A stretch of DNA of 64,000 nucleotides from Monomorium pharaonis. Its lineage: Eukaryota; Arthropoda; Insecta; Hymenoptera; Formicidae. The notes beneath the pieces were generated by a model, which had not been told where the DNA came from, ran no database searches, and saw only the letters and a program-made list of their open reading frames with translations. This document shows positions 32,439 through 44,049 of the stretch, piece by piece. The stretch's first letter is position 1. Each line of letters starts with the position of its first letter. Position numbers and translations under genes: made by a program. Location of the stretch: positions 11,268,373 to 11,332,372 of the forward strand of contig NC_050470.1 of NCBI RefSeq assembly GCF_013373865.1. Reading direction: 5' to 3'.

Positions 32439-32780
32439 TGTAGGAATTGTGTGATAGGATGGTTAGAATCACCACTTGTTATATAAAAAGAGTAACTTTA
32501 ATTCATATAATATTCCAAGAGTTCGTTATAAAGGTTCACTATCACGGAGAGATCATAAGAGAAACTTAGTCGTGCTTCTAACACGTGTTGACCGTTCGAC
32601 GTACATCGCAAGAGAGCCCCCCGCTCCGCTTCGAAAATTCGGCTAGTCCTCCTTTTCCCCCTCTTTCTACCACGCCCGTTGTTATATCTCGGATCTTGGA
32701 CCCTCCGTTAGTCAACGTACATTTTGAACGAGTCGAAATTAATGCCTACTTAAAATAAAATTTCCTATCTTTATTCCACA
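32439..32780 (-). repeat. Gypsy LTR (5' LTR in element orientation)
   Basis: 342 bases, looks identical to 27813-28154. Bordered by TATA at 32781. Confidence 0.95.
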
Positions 32781-33160
32781 TATATGAGATGTATATACAT
32801 TAACATACAAGATATTTTTTTACATTATGGAAAAAAATGTATATACTTAGAATGTCCGATGTTATGTGGGTATTTAGGTCTAAAAAATATATTTAATAAT
32901 TAATATAGAATTATTATTAGCACTAAGATTTGCCTCGATTAAGAAATGGAATTTTTGCTCTTATTTATTTTATTATTTATAATTATTACTTTACCTTGAT
33001 TTTTGTTTATGCTGTTTTTAAAATAAAAATTTCTACATTCAATATTAAAACAAAGTTATTTTCATATTAAGATTAAGAAGTGATCAAAAAAGATAGTTCA
33101 GCGGTTGTTTGTGCTTTTATTTTCATTATATCGAGTAAGATGTGAGTAACGAGAGTCGCT

Positions 33161-36100
33161 TTGCTAGAGACAATAAATTCTATAATCTCTCTTAAAAGGA
33201 TTTCCACCGCAGTTGACTACGCTCGGTCAAACGATGTCACTGTTTCCGTTAGACCCTCGATTTACCAAAGTGATCCTCGCGTCGGTGGAACACAGGTGTC
33301 TGGAGGAAGCATTGACGGTTATCGCTTTATTATCAGGAGAATCGATTTTCATGGACCCACCTACGAAGAAAGAACAGGCTTACACTGCGGCTCTTATTTG
33401 TAATTTGTTTATAAATACACTTACGAAAAATAGGTAAGGACTAGAAAAAGTTTTAATTTACATTTTTTTTTGCAAATAGCCCACACAGCACGGGAAGCTC
33501 CCAAGGAGCTCACAACATTTTTCATAAACTTCATTTAAGCTTCCAAAAAATTCGCACGGAGCTCGCTGGGAGCTGCTATGTTCGCTTTTGAGAGCTCCTT
33601 GAGAGCTTCATTTGAGCTCGCAGAGAGTTTATAAGTCATATATGTTTTAAGAGCTCTCTGCGAGCTTAAAAGTAATTCCTGAGAAGCTTTTATACAAGCT
33701 TCCTGAGAGCTTCATCTAAGCTCGCAAAGAGTTCAGAAATTATGTTTTAAGAGCTCCCTGCGAGCTTCAAAATAATTTTTGGGAAATTTCTATATAAGCT
33801 TCCCGGAAGCTCTTATGTCCGCTTTTGGGAGCTCCCTGAGAGCTTAGATGAAGCTATCAGGAAGCTTATATAGAAGTTTCACGGAAATTATTTTGAAGCT
33901 CGCAGGGAGTTCTTAAAACATTATTTCTGAACTCCCTGCAAGCTTAAATAAAGCTCTCAGGAAGCTCTCAAAAGCGGACATAGGAGCTGCCGGAAAAAAT
34001 TTTATTTTTATATTTTCTCAATTTTCGGAAGCTCTCTCTGAGTTGCGAAGGCCTACGAACTGTCTTCGTGTAACAAAAAGAATATATACTACACTTTGCT
34101 GCTAGTGAAGTACTAACTGCTAGGTAAGCCGTGAGTGATGGTTTTCTTTTATAAACCTTTTCGAATAAATTTTCTCACGAGAAGGAGCGCCGTGCCTTCG
34201 CCTAGTGGCGGTCTTGCGAACTACTTGCGGCTATATGACTATAAATGCAGTACACTAATTTACCCGATATGTTCAATCTCTGGGAGTTTGTTTTGTCGAA
34301 TTTTGTAAACTTCTTGAAAACTCAGCAAAACGAACTCCCTGGGAGCTTGTTTTGTCAAATTTTGTAAGATTCTTGGAAACTCAGCAAAACGAACTCCTTG
34401 GGAGTTTGTTTTGTCAAATTTTGTAAGTTTCTCGGGAGCTCAGCAAAATAAATTTCCTGGGAGCTTGTTTTGTCGAATTTTGTAAGCTCCTCAGGAGCTC
34501 AGCAAAATGAACTCCCTGGAAGCTTAATTGGAGCTTTGTGCTGTATGGGAGCTTGAAGGATGCTTATTAATCCTTTTGTACCTTTGGGACATATATGTCT
34601 TATTTATAAAAATTCTGAACAGTCATAAACAAATAGTATTGACTTTTATTTTTACTTGTTTTAAAAATAAAAATTCAAACCATCACACACCATAGAATAT
34701 TATATTTTTAATAAAATCATCGTTATGTAAACTTCGCGCAAAATTCAGTATTTAGGTAGTAAAGTATAACCATATATTCATTGAATTAATATTAATTATA
34801 TACTTGAAGTTTCTTAATTTTGAAAGAAATGCAAAACGATTAAAATTTTATTATGATAAGTCTTGTAATAATTTATATGTATAATTAAATTTTGTACAAC
34901 TTACAATTTGTCTTTCAGACTTTTAGAATACATTTATCGTTCTAAATATAGTTTAAGTTGAATAGTCATATACATATTATGCTTAAGAAAAGATCTGTTC
35001 TTTGATCTAACAAAGGAGATTAGACAACTTAAAAATTCAGAAAATTTTGAGAAATTGTGTAGAGTAGATTTTTTTTCTAATACGAAACTATTTTTTATTT
35101 TTGCAAAGTTACACTTTGAAGAGAACATCTCTTCGAAAAAAATCTATTTTTTACTTTTTAGGCAAATATCTTCGAAACTATAAAAGATAGAAAAAAATTT
35201 TTTAAACAAAAACTAAATGGTTTCAAGAATACTCATATTACTTAAGTCATAATTAATAAACATTTTTCAAACTATTTATTGAAATCTTCTTAAATTAAAA
35301 ACTAATTTTTTTAGTTTTTGTCTATTTTTTGTAGATAAAAAGATGAAATTCAGATAAAATCTATAAACTGTTGTCATGAAGCTTTGTGATAGAATACACT
35401 TTTTATCATCATTCGCGATTGGCTACACAAGTTATTAATATTATTTTATGTTACTCGAGTAACTCTCATTGAAAGGTTTCAGATTTGCTTCGCCTGAAGG
35501 GGATCACGTAACGTTACTGAATGTGTTCCGAGCATATCAAAGCGCTACGCAGAAGAAGATGTGGTGCCATGAGAACTTTTTGCACTATCGAAATCTGGAG
35601 TACGGGGTCGGAAGTGCGGCAACAGCTTGCAGCGTTAGCGGAACGTGCGAATTTAGAGAAGGCGAGTTGCGGAACGAATACGAAGCAACTCAGAAAAGCT
35701 TTTCTCGAGGGATTATACGAGAATCTCGCTGAGCTGCAAAGAGATCAGACGTATGTCACGGTAAGTAAATGTTCTCTCTTACAATATTATTTCTGCATTA
35801 TTACGTTCTTCTTACTGTTAATTTTCTGATGTTATATTGAATATTATTTTCTTTTCTTTTAAGTAAGTTTATTATGAAATAATGTATAAAAATATGATTA
35901 TAAAAATTGTTTAATTTTTGATTTATATAAATTATGGAATTTTTTTTATTTAATCTGTTATTATTTTTAATGAATTATAATATTGTAAAATAATTTTATA
36001 GACAAGTTTTTTTTATTACATTAATATTTTGAAATTTTTATTAATCTCTAATTATCCTTCTTTATGGATTTTAACTAATTTTAATCAGCAGATTAACGAT

Positions 36101-36169
36101 TGATTAGTCTCTTCTCTTTCCTTCATTTTAGTATTAACTTTTTTCTTTGAATGATAAAGATTTAAAAGT

Positions 36170-36256
<87 letters not shown>

Positions 36257-36900
36257 TACGCGTGGAAAACATAATAAATAACAAAGATCGGCATCATCGA
36301 TATTTTCAATAATATTTTTAGCTTTAATTAATGATTACTTGATTAATCGATAATTAAAGAAAAAAATTATCTGATTACTCGATTAATCAGTAATTAAATT
36401 TTTGATTACTTGATTAATCAGTAATCAAAGACGAAAATTATTTGATTATTTGATTAATCGGTAATCAAAGACGAAAATTATTTGATTACTCGATTAATTA
36501 GTAATCAAATTTTTGATTACTTGATTAATCAGTAATCAGAGATGAAAATTCTTTCATTATTTGATTAACCGATAATCAAAGACAAAAATTATTTGAATAT
36601 TTTGTTAATCAATAATTAAAGTAAAAAATTTTGATTACTCGATTAATCAATAATCAATATTGAAAGTCTTTGATTATTAGATTAACAAGTGATCAGAATA
36701 AGATAATTTTTATTATTTGATTAATTAGCATTCAGACCTAAAAATTTGGCAATTACTTTATCGCTCAGTAATCAGGATCAAAATATTGAATAAAATGATA
36801 TCTTGATGAATGAAATAATATCAGCGTAAAGTAGCAATTACACATAGAAAAAAAATATATTTAAGGAAATGTTTTTCTATTCAATTTACAATATAAATTT

Positions 36901-36950
<50 letters not shown>

Positions 36951-37612
36951 TATTGATTAATCGAGTAATCAAAAATTTTTACTCTAATTATTGATTAACA
37001 AAATAATCAAATAATTTTCGTCTTTGATTATCAATTAATCAAGTAATCAAATAATTTTTGTCTTTGATTATTGATTAATTAAATAATCAAATAATTTTCG
37101 TCTTTGATTACTGATTAATCAAGTAATCAAAAATTTGATTACTGATTAACCGAGTAATCAAATAATTTTTTTTTTTTTTTGATTATCGATTAACCAAATA
37201 ATCAAATAATTTTCGTCTCTGATTACTGATTAATCAAATAATCAAATAATTTTCGTCTTTGATTAATGATTAATCAAGTAATTAAATAATGTTAGTTTAT
37301 TACCGATCCCTAATAAATAATTATTCCCATCTCTGTTTTTTCTGTTATTATTTGTGTCTCTACCTCGCTTGAATTTTGTACATCGACAAACAAGTAAAGA
37401 GATTCTCGAATAATCGTATTATGCGTTTGGGATAGGTGTATTTGAAGCAGTCGGTAACTATACACCCTTCTTCGACGTTGTATGGTACGAAGCCGCCGTT
37501 GCTGCTGTTCACGGAGGTCGTAGCTACTGGAAGATGTTACCTTCGTGGTCTATCTGCAATCGATCCGGCGTGGTTGACACAGAAGAACATCGGCCCTAGG
37601 AAATGCGACTGA
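33161..37612 (+). CDS. DHX33-like DEAH-box RNA helicase, last three exons
   Basis: Exon one, about 33161-33434, encodes the winged-helix/HA2 entry (LTTLGQTMSLFPLDPRF, then HRCLEEALTVIALLSGESIF). Exon two is 35483-35760 (FASPEGDHVTLLNVFRAYQ ... AELQRDQTYVT). Exon three, 37436-37612, is the OB-fold end (VTIHPSSTLYGTKPPLLLF ... LSAIDPAWL). Splice phases match: exon one ends two bases into a codon, exon two ends in phase 0. The order and the IHPSS and CYLRGL motifs fit DHX33-type helicases, which remodel RNA in ribosome biogenesis or sensing. The N-terminal DEAH core is not in the window directly upstream. A one-base excess in a GGGG run near 35603 shifts the frame inside exon two; this may be a sequence error or a true lesion. 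The first intron holds a CCCACACAGCAC element. Confidence 0.7.
33480..34549. mobile_element. CCCACACAGCAC element with GAGCTC/AAGCTT array
   Basis: Ends CCCACACAGCACGGGAAG and TTTGTGCTGTATGGG, flanked by AG/AG. The interior carries dozens of GGAGCTCC, GAGAGCTT and AAGCTT words in both orientations. It sits in an intron of the helicase gene. No protein-coding frame. Confidence 0.8.
34550..35470. other. AT-rich intron sequence
   Basis: Remainder of the helicase intron. I see no supportable feature; a short minus-strand frame at 34934-35128 has no recognisable content. Confidence 0.5.
36173..36253. repeat. AG microsatellite
   Basis: About forty uninterrupted AG units in the second helicase intron. 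Confidence 0.95.
36330..37315. repeat. Foldback array of GATTAATC-rich ~45-bp units
   Basis: Left array (36330-36750) repeats GATTACTTGATTAATCAGTA and GACGAAAATTATTTGATTA. The right array (36945-37300) repeats the reverse complement. A CT microsatellite (36901-36947) lies between them. The right side ends near GATCGGTAATAAAC, reminiscent of hAT-type termini. It lies in a helicase intron. Confidence 0.75.
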
Positions 37613-37670
37613 CGCAATTTTTTTATCCTGCGACGTTATATTTATACAAAGCTTAGTTTTGTTGACGTGA

Positions 37671-37676
37671 AATAAA
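37671..37676 (+). terminator. Polyadenylation signal of the helicase gene
   Basis: AATAAA about 60 bases after the TGA stop. Confidence 0.5.
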
Positions 37677-38245
37677 GCAATTAAATCCACTGAATAATAG
37701 ATATAACGCAATGAATTTTTAAAAATTGATATACAGTATACAAACAGTATAATTATGAAGAAAAATAACTGTATTGTCCTCCGCGTTCATTTATTCAGCG
37801 GTGTCAAATACGTATTTGTACTTAGTGACGTACGTCACTAAGCCCTCTCTCAAACGGGTGAAATTTTGTTGTAGATATGTGATTAAGAGGGAATAATTTT
37901 TTCTACTACTTGTACGCGCACTGTTATTAAATTTAGATAACACAAATTTTAATTATTGTATGTGTATTGTATCTTGAACCATGAAACTTTTTGAACACGC
38001 GCCTTTGCGCATATCTTTACTTGAATGTGTTTTACTAAGTTTTTACCTCTTTTCCAATTAATACAGAACAACTATTTTTGTTAAACAATATCTCTTACAA
38101 TTTACACAGGCATTTGAAAATGTGATTTCATCTTATCCGCGTTTATTTTATCTTTTTATTCTTGCTTCTTTATTTTTTTTTATATTACACACACACACAC
38201 ACACACGCATACATTATATATATATATTTTTTCTATATATATATT

Positions 38246-39060
38246 CAGAGTTGAGAAGTAACCAGTTACTTGTAATCAGTTACAGTTACAGTTACTTTTT
38301 TTGGTAACTAATAATTTAACTTTGTTATTTTTTTTCATTTGTAACTATAACTTAACTTAGTTACATTGTTTTGTAACTAATAACTATTTTGATAGTTACT
38401 TTAATAATTTTTTTTAAACATGCGCTAAAATTTTTTATCAACAGCCGGAAAAAGTCGGATGTACACAAGATAAATTGTATCGATTTTTTAATTCAAATAA
38501 TTGCAGTATTAATATGATAAATAATTACATTACAATTAAGAAACTATATTATTTTTTATTTGCTAACTAAACATAATATAATTTTTAAAGAAAACTTTGT
38601 TTTTAAGTAACAGGTAATCAATTTATATGCACTAAATTTGTTTCAAATTAGGATTATCTGCACCAAATTCAAAACAATTGAGTTTTGACCACATTCTCAC
38701 ATATGTTAAATGGTAGTATCAAGAATATTGTAATCAATAACATTTCTTCTATTTTTTCAAGACTACAGAAAAAATTAGAAATGTTTCAAATTAGGTTCAA
38801 GCACCTATTATTTCGGAACAAAACTTACAATGCTAACTGAAAAAAAATTTTCTTGCAAAACGCTTTGTATATGCATATATACTTATACACATATATAATC
38901 AGGGATAGGAAAGTTACTTTGTCAAAGTAGTTAGTTACAGTTACAGTCTTTTTATTGAAACAATAACCAGTTACAATTACAAGTTATCGATTTTGAAAAA
39001 TAACTTGTTACAGTTATAGTTACTAAAAAAAGAACGAGTCGTTGCTTTTCAGTTACTTTC
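38246..39060. mobile_element. hAT-like ends with GTTAC/GTAAC arrays
   Basis: CAGAGTTGAGAAGTAACCAG at 38246 and CAGGGATAGGAAAGTTACTT at 38900 are both followed by dense GTTACAGTTAC words. CAGRG starts followed by GTAAC subterminal repeats are typical of hAT MITEs. The two starts have the same orientation, so these are probably two partial copies. No transposase. Confidence 0.5.
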
Positions 39061-39394
39061 GTCTTAAATAAAAGTACATTATTTAAATAATTGTACATTA
39101 TTTTAAATAAAAGAAATAAGAATCTTACATTTTATGCTTTATTAATGTTGTATATTATGCTTAATTATATGCTTTAACGAATTATTTTATGTACACTAAA
39201 TGAGAACTTTATAAAAGTAAAAGACTAAATTATATGTTACTGTTATCAGAATTTAATGAAATATAATGTATTGCATCAGCTGTCATACATTGATTCATAT
39301 ATTACCTTCGTTATAAAATTTTAATAAAAATTTTTATTGAAAATTTTTATTAATTTTATAGAATTTGATATTCAAATATATTCATACACACATA

Positions 39395-39436
39395 CACACA
39401 CACACGCACATACGCACGCACGCGCGCGCGCGCGCA
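39395..39436. repeat. ACACAC/CGCGCG low-complexity run
   Basis: A CACACA stretch followed by CGCGCGCGCGCG. Simple repeat. Confidence 0.8.
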
Positions 39437-39505
39437 GCAATTAATATAATAAATTGAATGAATGCACATTGACGGTTTGGCAAGTTTGATCAATTTTCGG
39501 TAAAC

Positions 39506-39894
39506 AGTCTACGGAGTTGCCGCGAAGAAATCTGGCATAGCATTCTCTTCTGAAGATTTCGAAGGACTTAACCAGGCTCGTACGCTTAATGCTCATTGAT
39601 GGTAAGTACTGTGAAGCGATTTAACCACAAAATGAAGTTTCGCGTGCTCTGGCAAAATAGCAGGTAAATTTAGCTGTGTATGTTATGTGAGTGTGTTACG
39701 CTCATAGCATACTTATCCGGCACTTACCGCACTCTGTTCCGTGTTCTGCGTATCGGATAATTATGACTCGAGCGGGAAAGGGTATTGAATTTGCAGCTAC
39801 GGCACGAGCTAATCGCCTTGAGCGAGTTGAGAGCGAAGAAAGCGTAGCTCGACGACTCGACGCAGCTGATTCTGTGAACTTTCCGTCTGATTAA
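39506..39894 (+). other. Possible small exon and short basic reading frame, unrecognised
   Basis: At 39506-39601 a 30-codon stretch (YGVAAKKSGIAFSSEDFEGL...) lies between an AAACAG acceptor-like site and a GTAAGT donor-like site but hits TGA just before the donor. At 39766-39894 a frame reads MTRAGKGIEFAATARANRLE and on with Arg/Glu-rich text. Coding-like composition is the only support. Confidence 0.25.
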
Positions 39895-40420
39895 AATTTT
39901 AATGTTCATGCATTTTGTAGCTCTCAACTCATCTTGTTATTTTATTTTAAAAAATTGTACATCCGTGCAATTTTAGCAAATTTAAAAGTTTTAATTGTCA
40001 TAAATATTAAATAGAAATTATTGTGTGTATTAAAATGTAAACATAAAATGTTAGAATCCTAATTTTTGTAAATGTTATTTATTAAATTTTGTGTAGATAC
40101 GTGGATTTTGTTATTATATTTTATTATTTTATAATTACTACAAAAGTAAAGCCATTAAATGTACCGCTTATAACTTTAAATACACATTATTTGTGAATGA
40201 AACATTAAACGTGCATGTATATGGGAAACAAGAAATTTTCAAAATTATCGGTTTAATAATGACATAAGTAAAACGGTTACTCGTGCAGTTAAATACATTA
40301 AATATGGTGTAGCGTTTTTTATTAAGAATCTGAGGCTGTGTACATTGTACACAATTTGAATGAAAATGTTACTTTTTAACAAATTTTCTTACATAGCAAA
40401 TTTTTTATTAAAGGTTTAAT

Positions 40421-40720
40421 GCCAAAATAAAAAATGAGTTGGATTCTACTTTGAGAGAATCTTCACCATCGTTTTCAACAGTAAAGCAATGGGTAATTGG
40501 TCAGTTTAAGCGTGGTTGTTTGTCAATTTATGACGATAAACGTTCAGGTCGCCGAAAAACCGCTACAATTGAGGAAATCATCGCAAAAATTCACAATACC
40601 GTGTTAGATAATCGATGAGTGAAAGTGCGTGAGTTTATTAACATTGCAAACATCTCAATAGATCGTGTTAATAACATTTTGCACGAACATTTGCATATGA
40701 AAGAGCTTTCAACGCGATAG
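40421..40720 (+). pseudogene. Mariner transposase N-terminal fragment
   Basis: The frame reads PSFSTVKQWVIGQFKRG, DDKRSGRRKTATIEEIIAKI, then after a TGA stop VKVREFINIANISIDRVNNI and LHEHLHMKELSTR. This is the helix-turn-helix DNA-binding half of a mariner transposase. The catalytic D-D-D half is absent and flanking inverted ends were not found. Confidence 0.85.
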
Positions 40721-40967
40721 TGCCGCGGTTGCTAATAACATAGGCACACAAAAAATAAAAAGTCTGAACAGAATACTATACTAGGCTATTTATTTTTTCT
40801 ATGTATTTTGGCTTGCTGAACACGAATTCAGTGTCAGAATTACTTTGTTACGTCCAGCCTTGTAGAATTTAATTTTTATTTAAATGGTTGGAAGGATATT
40901 TCAAGGAATACAGGTAAAACGGGGAAGCATATAACGAATTTTACAATTCCTGTAGGCATGCGACTTA

Positions 40968-41785
40968 CCCCGATAGGAAGATTTTGCAAACATTGCACAA
41001 TAATGGCATTAAAGATTGTGCTAAGATGATTCGCCATAATGATACACTGTTTTGTCAGAATATAATTCTTAAATAATATTTGTTAAAGATTAAACAAATA
41101 TTGAAACATAAATATTTTGCAATTATTTCAGTATTTAAAATTATCACATTATAATCTTCAATATTTTCACAATATAATGCAGCAGTAATAATGTGCAATA
41201 TTTACAGCATTTAATGCTTATTTTCAATATTTAATTCAAAAATTAATATCAAAAAGTATTACAATGAATTTAGCAAATATTGCTTATTCACTAGACATTT
41301 AATAAAGATTAAAAAAGAGGCACTTTGTTTGACAGATTAGTTGCGTCCATTGGAGAGTTAAATATCTCATTGATAGTAATAGCGATCAGAAACTTTTAAA
41401 TCATTCCATTATAATGCATAAATATTATACATTCCATGTTTTAATATTTGTGCCAATCATAATTTAGGAATAATTGGGGAATAATTTGAGTCTTTTGTGC
41501 ACAAATATATTTCTAAATGTTTTAAACATGTTATGACTGAAATATTTTTCACAATTATTGCACAATTTATTTCTAAATTAATTTCGCAAATGTGCTGTTA
41601 AGATAATTCGCTATATCGCTATTGTTATGCCAACATATTATTTCAAAATTTAATTGTGCAAACATTTATTAATGTTTTATAAAAGGTTAATGTTTTTACA
41701 TTTATTTTCTTAACTATGTCTTTATAATGATGGATCTTTTACAATTCTTTTGTCATACAATTTTATAAATCTTTTCCTATCGGGG
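40968..41785. mobile_element. 818-bp MITE with CCCCGATAGG ends and TA duplication
   Basis: Inverted ends CCCCGATAGGAAGATTTTG and AAATCTTTTCCTATCGGGG flanked by TA/TA. The AT-rich interior has no transposase. Ends and TA target fit Tc1/mariner-type mobilisation. A second copy starts at 43374. Confidence 0.85.
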
Positions 41786-41932
41786 TAAGAGAGGATTGAT
41801 GTCTCGGATCGAACGCACTTTTTGTGACTGGGGAATGTGGGTCAACATGCCGAAAGGCCCGTTATAACCCTATTTTCCGAGTCGTGCGCCCGTAGATCCA
41901 AATTTCGAGTTTTCTTTTATTTTCGGTTTATC

Positions 41933-42655
41933 TTAATTCCTCCAGTGTGGCGGTAGAGGGGCGGAAAAAATTATTAAAAACATTAATCGGGATGGCAAAT
42001 GGATCGGGGTAAAAAAGACTGTGATCGTGTCCGTAGGAAGGAGAGAGGAGACTATTGAAAGGAGAACTTCTAAATCGGTGGGATCAAAATTTAGTGAATA
42101 ATCGTGAAAATGTAGTATTGAGTCTGTTTTCATTGGGAACTGTCTTATCAGCGACTTTAAAGAGTCGTGAATATATGGGTAATAATAATAGAACTGTGGA
42201 TGTGGGAGAGGAACGGAAAGTTCGGCTATGAGCTCAACACTAGAAGTAGATAGAGCTTAATTGCTGGAGAGAATGGGGGTACAGAGTTTTCGGACTCTGG
42301 AGGATTGACAGGAGAATATGAAGAAGGACGAGGAGAAGGTGAATGGCAAGGGGAGTGTGTTGAGAGGGATCGAGGATCTGGCTCTGGAGAACTAACAGGG
42401 GAGTAACGGGGTGACGGGAGGGGACTTAGGAATTCGTTTGGATTGGAAGAAGTGAGATTCGACGAACGCTAAGTTCTTCAACGGTTGAAATACTAGAAGA
42501 GATTCGAGGAACACTAAAATAAGGGGTTTGAAGGTGAATGGAGTGTCGTGAGGTATTCCTGGTAGGCGAGCTCTAACTCCTCTCGAGTCTGCCGATTCCG
42601 ATACTGCCAATGTCGTCGTCGGGCCCAGTGTTTACGCTTAGGGGAAGGTTGGTTC
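41933..42655 (-). pseudogene. Recurrent unrecognised ORF, copy E
   Basis: Minus-strand pieces: PKRKHWARRRHWQYRNRQTR (basic N-terminus), a Ser/Pro-rich middle with YSPVSSPEPDP, then YYYY and QFPMKTD followed by FDPTDLEVLLSIVSSLLPTD. Frames are broken by stops. The N-terminus matches copy D (61226-61482); the C-terminal part matches copies A, B and C. No known family recognised. Confidence 0.6.
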
Positions 42656-43088
42656 CTTACTCACTACGATGCGAATAAATTTGATGGTAAATTAAGAATC
42701 AAGAGACCGGGGGGGGGGAAGTAATTTAACAAAAAGAGACTTACTACTTGCTGGTTTTCGTTATCAATAATCATCAGGATACGACTTCTCTTACTTAACT
42801 ATTTTCTTGGAAGGTCAGCGATAGGGAAAAACGTTAAATCCGTCGGACGTAACATGACTTACTTTTTTTTAAATAAAAAAATGGCCTTAAAAACCTTAAA
42901 AATTGTAATAATTCCATTGCACGCGGAAAATGGTGGGTGATGGGGCAATTTTGATACCGGATTTGTGTTCAGCGGCTTAAAATACATAAAGATAGTCTAG
43001 TGGAGTATTCTGTTCAAACAACTTTTTATTTTTTTTGTGCCTGTGTAATCGATCAAAAACGCGTTTAAATAAACGTTTCTAAGAAAAA

Positions 43089-43089
43089 G

Positions 43090-43122
<33 letters not shown>
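43089..43122. repeat. GT microsatellite
   Basis: About fifteen GT units. Simple repeat. Confidence 0.9.
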
Positions 43123-43373
43123 CGTGCCTGCGTGCGCAGATACAGAACTGAATTTTATTTTTTTGACTTTATATTCGTAATTAGCGGCCTCAAAAACCCT
43201 TAGGTACCCATTTTTAGTCAAAGTATCATTTTCTGATATCTTGGTCGTGCATTCTGCGGATAAAATTTTAGTCTCAATATGGCGCCGTACTGTCACTTTG
43301 AATTGTATTTTTATACTTTATATTTGTAATAGGCAGCCCTGAAAACCTCTAAATGCCCATTTTGAAGCCTATA

Positions 43374-43970
43374 CCCCGATAGAAAGATTTTGCAAACATT
43401 GCATAATAATGGCATCAAAGATTGTGCTAAGATGATTTACCATAACGCAATAGTTTTGTTAGAATATAATTCTTAAATAATATTTGTTAAAGTTTAGACA
43501 AATATAATTTGAAATATAAATATTTTGCCATAATTTCAGGATTTAAAATCATCACATTATAATCTTCAATATTTTCACAATGTGATGTAGCAATAATGAA
43601 GCAATAATATTGTGCAATATTTGCAGCATTCAATCTTCAATATTTAATTCAAAATTAATTTCAAAACGTATTACAATAAATTTAACAATAATAGACATGT
43701 AACAAACATTAAAAAGGAGACACTTTATCTAATAAGTTAATTGCGTCCATCGGAAAGTTAATAGTGACGCAAATTCCCGTAAGAGTAGCTTTAAATATTT
43801 CATCGATAGTAATAGCGGCCCGAAACTCTTAAATTATTTCTACATTATAATGCACAAATATTAAAACATAAAATATTACACATTCCATGTTTCAATAATT
43901 GTGCATCACGATTTTGAAATAATTGTGGAATAATTTGACTTCTTTGTGTACAATTACATTTCTAAATTTT
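43374..43970. mobile_element. Second copy of the CCCCGATAG MITE, 3' truncated
   Basis: Starts CCCCGATAGAAAGATTTTGC after TA and follows the sequence of 40968-41785 until about 43970. The right inverted end is missing. Confidence 0.8.
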
Positions 43971-44049
43971 TAACTCGTAGTTTATATTTATCCATTCTAA
44001 GAATTCTGCTCTGCAATAGATAATTTTTCTACATTCTAAAAAATCTTTG

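Larger units (their letters stand above)
27813..32780 (-). mobile_element. Near-complete young Ty3/gypsy retrotransposon
   Basis: Two 342-bp LTRs that appear identical, flanked by TATA/TATA (27809-27812 and 32781-32784). Between them, on the minus strand, lie gag (32373-31225) and pol (31238-28182). After the 5' LTR the minus strand reads ACTTTTGGGGGCTCAGCCGC, whose TGGGGGCTC part resembles a tRNA-Pro primer site. Gag and pol would be continuous but for a 97-bp inverted segment at 31145-31241 that destroys the protease core. LTR identity suggests very recent insertion. The copy itself is probably not autonomous. Confidence 0.95.
26930..32870. mobile_element. TGTATATACA-array element, split by the gypsy insertion
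   Basis: At 26930-27810 and 32781-32870 the sequence consists largely of TGTATATACAT words and relatives. The right end is GATGTTATGTGGG at 32870, i.e. CCCACATAACATC inverted, matching the CCCAYAYARCAC rule. A left end was not resolved. Reading frames here are low-complexity artefacts. Confidence 0.5.
40846..42854 (-). mobile_element. TGTTACGTCC element with the recurrent ORF and a nested MITE
   Basis: On the minus strand it starts TGTTACGTCCGACGG at 42854 and ends CTGGACGTAACA at 40846. Without the nested MITE it is about 1.2 kb. Inside, in order: CCAGCAAGTAGTAAGT (42755), a copy of the recurrent ORF, then a block at 41890-41796 related to the 3' blocks at 57115 and 58225. The ends are inverted TGTTACGTCC copies. 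Flanks TTACTT and TGACTT agree at five of six positions, so a target duplication is uncertain. Confidence 0.55.

Noticed and set aside
36085..36309. Ser/Leu-rich frame on the minus strand
   Set aside because: It is the AG microsatellite read as CT codons.
36173..37315. CRISPR-like array of regularly spaced repeats at 36.3-37.3 kb
   Set aside because: The repeats are tandem, variable and form an inverted pair with no unique spacers, and the sequence is eukaryotic.
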